A DNA stretch of 64,000 bases from Oopsacas minuta (taxonomy: Eukaryota > Porifera > Hexactinellida > Lyssacinosida > Leucopsacidae). The notes beneath the pieces were generated by a model. That model saw only the letters and a list, made by a program, of their open reading frames with translations, made no database searches and had not been told where the DNA came from. Below are positions 32,572 through 41,946 of this stretch, in pieces. The stretch covers positions 310,001 to 374,000 of the forward strand of contig JAKMXF010000221.1 in NCBI GenBank assembly GCA_024704765.1. Direction: 5' to 3'. The stretch's first letter is position 1, and the number at the start of each line of letters is the position of its first letter. Both the position numbers and the translations under genes were made by a program.

Positions 32572-33000
32572 ATGTCTCGTCTGCTCTTTTCCAAATTGAA
32601 AACTATCTTTTATCCAAATATAATATCAAGACCCTGTCCACATTATCAAATCCGATGGAAAGTAAATATAAATGTAGACCCGACAAAGATACGATTTAAG
32701 AAGCTACCCAAGATAGAACTTGAGCCTGGAGAGCGTCTTCCTTTAATGAACACCGGTAAACACAGATTACGGGTATACAAAACCTTAGTAGTGAATACTG
32801 ATGGGTCCTCTTACTACGCAGAAAGTCCCTTACCTTATGAGATCACATTCTTACCGCTAGATTTAAGTAAGTTAACAAAGGAAGAGCTAGAGAAGAGACG
32901 GATAGCTCATCTTCCTGACAAGAAAGATGACGGATTAACAGATCAAGGATTCTCTGATGAAGAGATGCAAGTATCAGATGATTACAAACATTTGTTATAG
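32572..33000 (+). CDS. MRPL55: Mitochondrial ribosomal protein mL55
   Basis: Single exon, 142 residues. A basic presequence is followed by the mL55 core: HRLRVYKTLVVNTDGSSYY, then SPLPYEITFLPLDLSKLTKE with the LxxEErrxR-type helix (KEELEKRRIAHLP). Length fits the human protein (128). mL55 is a metazoan-specific subunit of the large mitochondrial ribosomal subunit. It follows CLPP by 117 bp on the same strand. The acidic tail is not conserved in what I remember of other members. Confidence 0.85.
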   Translation: MSRLLFSKLKTIFYPNIISRPCPHYQIRWKVNINVDPTKIRFKKLPKIELEPGERLPLMNTGKHRLRVYKTLVVNTDGSSYYAESPLPYEITFLPLDLSKLTKEELEKRRIAHLPDKKDDGLTDQGFSDEEMQVSDDYKHLL

Positions 33001-33165
33001 CTTACTAATGTAAATTATTAAATTTATGATTCGAATTATTTTCATATAAGTCCTGGTGAATAAGTACAGTAGGATTATTAGATGCACTGAGAAGTATAAA
33101 AGCGGAATTACACTAGCTTATTTACAGAAACACTACTTATTTATATATTCTGCATATAGCCTTAG

Positions 33166-36100
33166 ATGCGAAAAGCATTCTTACTGCAGTCCACAATTTC
33201 TAATGGTGTCATTTGGTGTTTATTTCTGAGCTGGCTATCACCAGGTGTTTCCTCCATACAAGCTAATCCAACTCTACTTGGGTTTCATCCCTGTAGTCAT
33301 GCAGAATGGGAATCAGGATACTTTAAAGTTCCATTTAGTGAGAATTGTAACTTTACCTTATATGGCAGAGACTTCTCGGTAGATACGTATGTCTACTTTA
33401 CTACAAATCCTGAGAACTGTACCTCAGAGAGCTATCCTAGATACTCCTTCAAGCTGACACTCCCTTCTTGGGCAAATAAGACTAGCGATGTGTCCTACTT
33501 GAATCTTAACCTACCAGATGACCCAGATGTCCTGGGTAACATGGTCCCCCTCTACTTCTGCTTCAACTATGATCAGAATACGACTGAAGGATCACATCAA
33601 GGTTCAATGCCTTGGTTACATTTCCGATTATTCAACAAAGATCTCTTGCCTGTCCCAGTCGAAATAATATTTATAATTTGCCTCATAGTTCTCTCCGCTT
33701 GCTTCTCAGGTCTTAACCTAGGCCTTATGTCCCTGAACTTGACAGAGCTTAAAATCGTGATCAGCTGTGGTAGTAAATGGGAGAAGAGATGTGCTCGTGT
33801 AATCCATCCTATCCGTAAGCATGGTAACTATTTGCTGTGTACTCTACTACTAGGTAATGTGTTGGTTAACAGTGCTCTCACTATTCTACTCGACAACCTA
33901 ACCTCTGGATTGATTGCAGTGATAGGTTCTACGATTATAATCGTTATATTCGGAGAAATTATTCCACAAGCTATCTGTAACCGTTACGGACTGTTCGTAG
34001 GGGCTCTCACTCTACCTCTGACAGTTCTCTTCCTGATTCTAACATTCCCTATATCCTTTCCTATCTCTAAGCTGCTGGACTGTATCCTGGGGGAGGAATT
34101 GGGTACCAATTACAAGCGGGAGGAACTGTTAGAATTGGTTAAGCAAGATAAAAAGAACTTAGAACAAGATGAGAAGAATATCATAGCAGGTAATAATCTC
34201 ATAAACGATAAATTAACATATGTATATATTTGTTTTTTGCTAGGTGCATTGGAATTCAAACATAAAACAGCCTCTGACGTCATGACTCCGATCAATAAAG
34301 TATTCATGCTGGAAATAAAGAGTATTCTAGATTTTAAAACTATGATGAAGATCGCTCAGAGCGGACATAGTCGTATCCCTGTGTATGAAAATGATCCCAG
34401 AAATATAATAGGATTATTGTTCGTAAAGGATTTAATATTTCATGATGCGGACGATAAAATCCCTCTCAATACAATCGTCAAGTTCTATAACCATCAAGTT
34501 AAGTCTGTGTATTTTGATACAACTCTTGATAAAATTCTTAACGAATTCAAAACAGGGAGAACTCATCTCGCTATTGTTATAAAGTAAGTTCGAGGACCCC
34601 TGCTGTAGATTAATTTATACAGATTGTTATTAATGTTATCCTATGTAGGGTTAATGACTCGGGAGAAGGAGATCCTTTCCATGAGAATCTGGGAGTTATA
34701 TCTCTGGAAGATATTATAGAAGAAATTATACAATGCGAGATAGTAGATGAATCTGATAGGTTTTTTGATAACAGATCTTATATACCTGTGGAGAGGAGCT
34801 CTTTTCCTGATTTTCACGTATTTCTAGATGCAGATTCAACTACAGGTAAATTTTATTCAATACGTACAGAGATGGATCTAGGTTCAAACATCAGGGGGGA
34901 GATTAACATGAAACTCACTACTTAAACACCTCTTCAGGGGGGCTAACACCCCTCTGAGGAGTTGGCTAGATGAAATACTGAATATGTATATGAATGTGCT
35001 GGATATTATATAATATGATGACATCACGTCACGTAATGATTACTCTTGAACTCTTATAACATCTAAAATAGTGAATATCACTCTATGTCGTCAGAAAAAG
35101 TGGTTTCATTTATTATTGACGCTATACAAATCCATTAAGTCACATTTTAATTTAATGTAACAACCTCACGTGATGAATAGGTAAGACAGTATTTGATTAT
35201 AGAATGTACCAGTAAATTGATGACTCTCTCACACACACACACACCCTCTAATCACGTGTACTATTCATTATATGCCCTTATAACCCTAGCACACCCTGAG
35301 GGATGTTCCTTTTAAATAAATATATATTATTGCATAATATATAGCTATGAGAAAGCTGTCGCTGCACTAATTCAATCTAACCCCCTATTAGAATCATTGG
35401 TCTGTTTTTGGTAGCTGCGATAATATCCATACCAGCGTGTTTTTTCTTCTTCCTATTTACTGCCATGTCAATAACGTCTAAGAGCTCTCTCTCATCTGCT
35501 CCTCTCCTCATCAGGTCTCTCAGCGATACTTCATTTGCTCCAAATAGACAAACCTTTAGATTTCCATCTGCTGTTATCCTCAGTCTGTTACACGAGTGAC
35601 AAAAGTGCTCACTCATAGAAGATATGAAACCAAATTGTCCCTTGTACCCCTCTACACGGTATGCCTTTGAAGTACTGTTATCTGGATCTGATTCTTTACT
35701 TATTGAAGGGAAATGTTGCTTCAGTTCTTCTAGCATTGCTGTATAGGGAACGAACTTATCTCTAGACCATGCGTTTCCATCGAAAGGCATAAATTCAATA
35801 AATCTGATATCCAAATTTGTATTCTTTGTAAGTGATACAAAATCTTGTAACTCATCGTCATTAAAATTCTTCATAACAACCACGTTAACCTTTACAACAT
35901 CAAATCCCATATCTAGAGCTTTGTAAATATTCTCTAACACACGTTTATGTCCTAACCTCCTAGTAATGAATTCAAATTTAGCTTCTACCAATGTGTCTAG
36001 ACTTATATTTAGAATTTTTAATCCAGCTTCCTTCAAAGCTGGTAGTTTCCTTCCCAACGTGATCCCATTGGTTGTCATGGCAACGCTCTCAAGTTCTTCT

Positions 36101-37448
36101 AGCTTAGAAATCTCACTGACTATATTAACCAAGTCTTTACGGACCAGAGGCTCTCCCCCGGTTAGTCGTATTTTCCTTACTCCCTGTCTAACGAATAGTC
36201 TAGATAAGTATACAATCTCGTCAGCAGTTAGGATCTGTCTATCAGGTGATAGTTCTACTCCTTGTTCTGGCATGCAGTACTTACATCTCAGATTACAGCG
36301 TTCTGTTAGAGATATACGGAGATAGCTGTGGTGTCTCCCAAATGTGTCCGTCAGTATTTTGGAGGGAACAGCTGTTTGAGTCTTTTTAGGGATTTCAATA
36401 TTTGCAGTATTTGACGAACAGTTAGCTAGCTTCTTAACACATGACCATAGCTTGATGCGAGTAGAGGATAACATTAATCTAACATATAAGACGATACAAA
36501 ATATATAATTAATTATTATTTTTAGCAATATCAGCACAACAGAGTCTAGCTGTATACCTGTACTTATCTACAACCGTAGAACCATTCAAGCATCCCTTAC
36601 TCACCAAACGTATTCTCCAGAGACTAGTAGAGCAAGATATATATTGGTCTATATCTAAAGAGCAGGTAGAAGTGAATGACTACTATCTCTATGAGAAAGG
36701 AAAGCAAGCTAACCACTTTACACTAATCTTGGAGGGGAAATTACAGGTAAATTTAAAGTACAGCTGATTACACAGGACTAAATTTATATAGTAACGCTAT
36801 ATAGGTAACAGTTGGTAATGATGAGCTACAGTATGAAGCTGGACCATTTACTACTTTTGGAACAAAAGTTTTAACCAGATATACAGAACTTAGTGACCAC
36901 AATTTTGGAAAACTCAATTTTATTCCTTACATTCCTGACTTCTCTGTCAAACCTCTGACAGATGTCACACTATTGTACATTCCATTCAGGCACTATATAG
37001 TAGCAGTCAAGGCATCTTGTGCTGAGAAAGATGCTGAACTGATATTTGAAGAGGTAGGAAAAATATATTAACTTGTATTATTATGTGAGATTATTAACTG
37101 TATTTATAGGAATGGCAGAAAACTAAAGAAGAAGATCCTATCCGTCCAGCTGACGCCTACATCCTGGTACATCACGGTACAGCTATTAACCACAAATCCT
37201 CTTCAGAAGATGTAGAGACACCTCCAGAACACATCCCTCCCGCAACACACAGATACAAACGGAAGATATCAACTCGTAGCATCACGAGTCCTGATCTCGG
37301 ACAGCTGGAATTAGAAGCACATGCTCATAAATCCACAAATGGGAATGAAATGTTGATTAGGAGAATGGCCAGTTGTGTTAACACCTCTGACAGTGAGGAT
37401 GATGACGATAATATTATCGCATCTGATAAGAGTCGTCTAATAAAGTAG
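33166..37448 (+). CDS. CNNM (ACDP) magnesium transport protein
   Basis: Six exons (33166-34189, 34244-34583, 34649-34845, 36526-36746, 36805-37053, 37110-37448) give 789 residues. Order of domains: signal peptide and extracellular domain (N-glycan sites), the DUF21 transmembrane domain starting [27 protein letters not shown], a CBS pair ([48 protein letters not shown]), then a C-terminal cyclic-nucleotide-binding-like domain ([33 protein letters not shown]). CNNMs mediate Mg2+ efflux or regulate TRPM7. Intron 3 is 1680 bp and contains antisense MOCS1. Intron 1 (54 bp) has no in-frame stop, so its retention would add 18 residues before the CBS pair. Reading through the exon 3 donor ends in a stop at 34923-34925. 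Confidence 0.93.
34926..34961 (+). other. Strong hairpin in CNNM intron 3
   Basis: Positions 34930-34942 (CTCTTCAGGGGGG) pair with 34949-34961 (CCCCTCTGAGGAG) in an uninterrupted 13-bp stem (11 Watson-Crick and 2 G-U pairs as RNA) around a 6-nt loop CTAACA. It starts 4 nt after the stop that ends the intron-3-retained CNNM reading frame. It could be a processing or stability element of a short CNNM transcript or of the antisense MOCS1 3' region. Function is inference. Confidence 0.55.
35377..36474 (-). CDS. MOCS1: GTP 3',8-cyclase MOCS1A (MoaA), molybdenum cofactor synthesis
   Basis: Single exon on the minus strand inside CNNM intron 3, 365 residues from the ATG at 36474; the frame continues upstream to 36537 but that would overlap CNNM exon 4. 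This radical-SAM enzyme converts GTP to the cyclic pterin precursor. The N-terminal cluster motif CNLRCKYC binds [16 protein letters not shown] is the SAM-contacting loop, and [18 protein letters not shown] supplies the second, GTP-binding cluster. The protein ends in a free Gly-Gly after NRPMILI, the double-glycine tail needed for MOCS1A activity. No MOCS1B (MoaC) domain is fused or found nearby, so MoaC must be encoded elsewhere or by another transcript. N-terminal residues are basic and may target mitochondria. Confidence 0.95.
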   Translation of the reverse strand: MLSSTRIKLWSCVKKLANCSSNTANIEIPKKTQTAVPSKILTDTFGRHHSYLRISLTERCNLRCKYCMPEQGVELSPDRQILTADEIVYLSRLFVRQGVRKIRLTGGEPLVRKDLVNIVSEISKLEELESVAMTTNGITLGRKLPALKEAGLKILNISLDTLVEAKFEFITRRLGHKRVLENIYKALDMGFDVVKVNVVVMKNFNDDELQDFVSLTKNTNLDIRFIEFMPFDGNAWSRDKFVPYTAMLEELKQHFPSISKESDPDNSTSKAYRVEGYKGQFGFISSMSEHFCHSCNRLRITADGNLKVCLFGANEVSLRDLMRRGADERELLDVIDMAVNRKKKKHAGMDIIAATKNRPMILIGG

Positions 37449-37737
37449 AACATATATGTTAATATATGTGCATCTACTTTTGTTTTGTAATGTAAATAGT
37501 GATTGTAAACTGAATTATTTCATTTGTATTCGGCCTACAAATGGATGTGCTCTTAGGCTCTCTATTCATCAGATGTGATTTATTTTGTTTAATATGTTTA
37601 TATGGAATTACATACATGCATTCAAACATGTTTTATACATCAATTAATTGGCTTCTGTTAATATTTTTGTCGAATATTGGTAGCTGATATATTTACACAT
37701 AGTTAGTTGTATTATAATACGTATATGTTGTTAGCTA

Positions 37738-39897
37738 ATGAAGTTACTATTGCTACTCTTGAGTAGCATATTCCTGACACTACCCCCGTCTCAATCGGAT
37801 AGTCCATCAGCTAGCTTTGGATCTGGAGCCGTCCTCAAGATTCTATACTGGTAATAAATATCAAATGAGTTATAATATCTTAGTAGTTATACCCATTATA
37901 TTCTTGTAGCTACAGCTGAGGGTATAGAAACTTGTTCATGCAATATGAACATATTTTAAAGGAGAATTTCCCGGACTTAATAGTTGTTGGGGAGAATTAT
38001 CCACCATCAAGCCTCAGACTACAACTTAACAAAATAGTTTCTGTGTTTAAGCTTGTACTTATCGGTACCGTTATTGCTGGACCAACTGTATTCGGGACTT
38101 TTGGTAGAAATCCACCTGGTTGGTTCTTATGGACACAAGAAAATAAAGTAAGTCATGGTTCACGAGTAAGTTTATTAGGATCTTCAGTTTAATATAGAAT
38201 CATCATCGATTCATATCCGCAATTGGAATGAGTTAGTTTGCATCATTAGATCCTTATAACAGTACCCAGAGAATTTGGTCTCTTTTAAATCTTATAAACA
38301 GCATTGATTTATGGTTTGAAATAATGAATTACAAATGATTAATTCGTAAATGAAATATAAAACAAATACAATACCATTTAATTTTCACACATATTTCGAC
38401 CTTCTTTTCTCTCTCCATATCCTCAACCAGCTAGTAACTCCAAACCATTTGAGTTCTCCTGTTGGTTTTATGTGGAATAATATCAGTCCTGTTATGAGTG
38501 TACACAACCCTAATATATACAACCAGGAGAATCTGTAATTGAAGACTAGGGATCCCAAAACCAGGTTATAGAAGTTGGAAGTGATGAGAGATATATTAAC
38601 AGCTGTAGCTCCTGATAGCTTAATCAGTGACAGCAGCATCACAACAACCAGGATTGAATTTACTGTATAAGCAGACAAGAACAGAACTAATCTTGTATTC
38701 CACTCAACTTCCAACAAGGCTTTTCTCTCCAATATACAAACTTGTATTCCTAGAATTATAGCTGAAAATAACTGGTGTATTCCCAGAAACTCAGCTACCC
38801 CATACTTTCTACACAACACCTCACTTGATGTATTAGTAATCCCGTAGAATAGACTTGCTAACAGAACCAGACCATCACCTATTAGTCTCCTATCACTGGT
38901 GCCTATTAACACTCCGTAGGGATTGTCTCCATTAACGTCAACAAATAACAACACTACTATCCCAATAATTGCGAATGCTATCCCCATAAGATGTTGTATT
39001 GTATAGCTTATACTCAGGAATACAACAGAGAATATTGCTGTACAAACTATTACAAACGATTGCATTAGATTAACACTAGTTAGCGTTGTGTATTGAAATG
39101 ATAGTAGAATTAGATAGGCAGCTTCTATGTCTAGTATTGCAATAGGGAGATATAGTATTCCTCTGTAGAGCAAGGCCTTGGTGAAGAGTTTCGGTTTTCT
39201 AGCTAAATTTATAGTGAATATGAGGGTTATTATGAAATTAACTAGGAAGTATTGCGAATTGGGAGCATGGAACGGTCCTGGAGGAGAGGACTGTAAGATC
39301 TGACTGAATACAGAGGATCCACTCTTAAGTAGAGACAGGACTTGTCCTAGTACGATTCCTATAAAAAGCTTATTCTGCAGTAGAATTTTAGAAATCTGTT
39401 TCAGTTTATTTTCTCTCTCAGCTGGAATGAGAGGTAGTCTTTCATCTTCACTCTCAGTCTCCTCTCCATTTATCACTATATCTTGTCCTGTAGCCATATT
39501 ATAAAATATTCATATCGAGCTACTATTTTATAAATTCTATATAATATTGTTAGATAAAAACGTGATTGTTATAGCATTATCTAAACTGGCTTCAATACAC
39601 GTAATATAATTTCTAGTTCGCTTCAATATTTCTAACTTGGATAGTCTGTGGACAGGTAGAAAGTGCTCTGCTATCAACTGGGGCTTTTGAAGTATACTTC
39701 AATGGTGAGTTTGTCCCGATGAACTTTATTGAATTGGAAATAATATTGACACACTTAATTAATTAGACGTTCCTATACACTCCGCTCTAAAGACGGGACA
39801 TCCTCCCAGTATAGAACAAATAGCTGGATCTATCAATAATCATATAGTCCCCAACACCATAGACTCAGAAATATTTAATCATATTACTAATAAGTAA
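37738..39897 (+). CDS. SELENOT: Selenoprotein T with in-frame UGA (Sec)
   Basis: Four exons (37738-37850, 37910-38147, 39617-39704, 39767-39897) give 189 residues (human 195). A signal peptide leads into LKILYCYSUGYRNLF: the TGA at 37917-37919 sits exactly at the Sec position of the CxxU redox motif (Cys38, Sec41). The ER-anchoring helix follows in VFKLVLIGTVIAGPTVFG, then QENK, and after the long intron STGAFEVYFNDVPIHSALKTGHPPS matches the vertebrate C-terminus. SelT is an ER thioredoxin-like oxidoreductase. Intron 2 is 1469 bp and holds antisense SLC35F. A SECIS-like hairpin lies 97 nt after the stop. The last codons, AAT AAG TAA GTT, also resemble a splice donor, so a 3'UTR intron over the ATTT repeat is possible; either way the protein ends Asn-Lys. 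Confidence 0.95.
38385..39497 (-). CDS. SLC35F1/F2-type solute carrier
   Basis: Single exon on the minus strand within SELENOT intron 2, 370 residues with about ten membrane helices. The N-terminal tail is acidic (EETESEDERLPL). The drug/metabolite-transporter fold is clear: ILDIEAAYLILLSFQYTTLTSVNLMQSF, then VVLLFVDVNGDNPYGVLIG, LASLFYGITNTSSEVLCRKY, and the final WLYILGLCTLITGLILFHIKP. These match SLC35F1/F2/F6-like proteins; SLC35F2 imports queuine and some drugs, and the substrate of this member is unknown. The start lies 120 bp from SELENOT exon 3, so its promoter is intronic. Confidence 0.9.
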   Translation of the reverse strand: MATGQDIVINGEETESEDERLPLIPAERENKLKQISKILLQNKLFIGIVLGQVLSLLKSGSSVFSQILQSSPPGPFHAPNSQYFLVNFIITLIFTINLARKPKLFTKALLYRGILYLPIAILDIEAAYLILLSFQYTTLTSVNLMQSFVIVCTAIFSVVFLSISYTIQHLMGIAFAIIGIVVLLFVDVNGDNPYGVLIGTSDRRLIGDGLVLLASLFYGITNTSSEVLCRKYGVAEFLGIHQLFSAIILGIQVCILERKALLEVEWNTRLVLFLSAYTVNSILVVVMLLSLIKLSGATAVNISLITSNFYNLVLGSLVFNYRFSWLYILGLCTLITGLILFHIKPTGELKWFGVTSWLRIWREKRRSKYV

Positions 39898-39898
39898 G

Positions 39899-39900
<2 letters not shown>

Positions 39901-39940
<40 letters not shown>
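39901..39940. repeat. (ATTT)10 microsatellite
   Basis: Ten perfect tandem ATTT units directly after the SELENOT stop codon, in its 3'UTR or a 3'UTR intron. Likely length-polymorphic. Confidence 0.95.
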
Positions 39941-39942
<2 letters not shown>

Positions 39943-39994
39943 TGTTTACAAAACTGTTTATTTATTTCATATAGATAGTTGAGAAGAGAGATGA

Positions 39995-40069
39995 CTGCTC
40001 TTTTCCTACATATGATGGTTCTTGTCTAAACCTAGGATATTAACTTGATCTTTTTGGAGAAAGGAGTAG
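39995..40069 (+). promoter_or_regulatory. SECIS element of SELENOT 3'UTR
   Basis: The sequence folds as a eukaryotic SECIS. Helix I pairs 39995-40005 (CTGCTCTTTTC) with 40059-40069 (GAAAGGAGTAG). The quartet is ATGA at 40012-40015 opposite TGAT at 40046-40049. Helix II, with two central mismatches, leads to an apical loop starting with AAA at 40028-40030, 12 nt after the quartet, which is the expected spacing. It lies 97 nt past the stop. SECIS elements recruit SBP2 and eEFSec to decode UGA as selenocysteine. Confidence 0.85.
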
Positions 40070-40209
40070 GTTACCCTCTCAACTCATTTATCAATGTTTG
40101 TGTTATATTTCTGATATAAATAAGAATATATTTATGATATATTTTCTAATTAAATATTCGAGTTAAATCAATAAATATATTTTTAAGATATTATTGCAAT
40201 TAATATTAA

Positions 40210-40827
<618 letters not shown>

Positions 40828-40897
40828 TTAGTAGAGTAGTGTATGTTTGTAAATTCAACAAATTATCGATAAAGTATAATATCTAATATAAACTAGC

Positions 40898-41839
40898 ATG
40901 TCTCATATAGTACAGATTATACAGACACAAGGTGAATGGGATATTCTCCTGTCTGGGACAGAGAGGATTGTGTGTCACTTCTGGGCTCCTTGGAATGAAT
41001 ACTGTGTACATCTACAGTCGGTTATGCAGCAGCTCTCCATTGAGAATAGTCCTGGCATAAAGTTTATTCAACTTGAAGCAGAGAAGTTCCCTGAGATTTC
41101 ACTTGATAACAACATCTCAGCAGTTCCTACTTTTATACTCTATAAAGGTAAGCAAGAGTTTGAGAGAGTAGACGGAGCGAAAGCAGCTGAGCTAACAAAG
41201 AAAGTACAGCTATTAGCTGTAACAGATTCTGACATAAATCAGAGATGTAATGCTCTGATACTATCTGCTCCAGTACTGCTATGCATGAAGGGGAGTGGTG
41301 ATGAACCTAGATGCAAGTTCAGTAAGAGAATAGTAAACATTCTTAACCAGAAAGACATCGAATACTCTACTTACGATATTCTACAGGATCCAGAAATGAG
41401 GGAAGGTTTAAAAGAGTTCTCCAACTGGCCTACTTACCCCCAGCTCTACCATAATGGAGAGCTCCTGGGGGGATTAGATATCATAGAAGCACTATCAATG
41501 TCAGGAGAGTTAGATACCTTACCTAAGAGAGAGAAGCTACAGGATAAACTTAAGCAGATAATCAGCTCTAATAATGTGATGCTATTTATGAAAGGAGATC
41601 CTATCACTCCCAGATGCAAGTTCTCCCGTGCTACTATTGACATACTAAGTGAGACAGGAGTAGAGTATGGGAGTTTTGATATCTTAGAAGATGAGAGTGT
41701 TAGGCAAGGACTGAAGGAGTATTCAGACTGGCCTACTTATCCTCAGCTCTATGTTAATAATGAATTTATAGGCGGATTGGATATTATCAGGTCACTGAGG
41801 GAGTCAGGAGAGTTAGAAAGTACACTGAAAGCTAAGTAG
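40898..41839 (+). CDS. GLRX3: Glutaredoxin 3 (PICOT)
   Basis: Single exon, 313 residues: one thioredoxin-like domain (about 1-105, with HFWAPWNEYC in place of the active site, only one cysteine) and two monothiol glutaredoxin domains. GLRX3 carries bridging 2Fe-2S clusters with BOLA2 for cytosolic iron-sulfur assembly. The cluster-binding motif, CGFS in the family, reads CKFS in both domains (Cys139 and Cys240), each after a KG...PR loop. The WPTYPQLY motifs and the GG(L/I)DI glutathione-binding stretches are intact in both domains. Architecture matches human GLRX3 (335). Confidence 0.96.
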   Translation: MSHIVQIIQTQGEWDILLSGTERIVCHFWAPWNEYCVHLQSVMQQLSIENSPGIKFIQLEAEKFPEISLDNNISAVPTFILYKGKQEFERVDGAKAAELTKKVQLLAVTDSDINQRCNALILSAPVLLCMKGSGDEPRCKFSKRIVNILNQKDIEYSTYDILQDPEMREGLKEFSNWPTYPQLYHNGELLGGLDIIEALSMSGELDTLPKREKLQDKLKQIISSNNVMLFMKGDPITPRCKFSRATIDILSETGVEYGSFDILEDESVRQGLKEYSDWPTYPQLYVNNEFIGGLDIIRSLRESGELESTLKAK

Positions 41840-41946
41840 CAACTGTTTGGAAATTTGTAGAACCGTGATGTTGTAATACAAATGCAATATTTCGAATAGT
41901 TTAATAGCCTATAGTTATATTACGTATTCTAGTATTCATAGCTAAA

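Noticed and set aside
34930-34961. Bacterial-type rho-independent terminator
   Set aside because: The stem is strong but lacks a following T-run, and the region is plainly eukaryotic with spliceosomal introns.
37738-37919. SELENOT read as a pseudogene because of an early TGA
   Set aside because: The TGA is exactly at the Sec position, downstream sequence is conserved across three more exons, and a SECIS-like hairpin follows the true stop.
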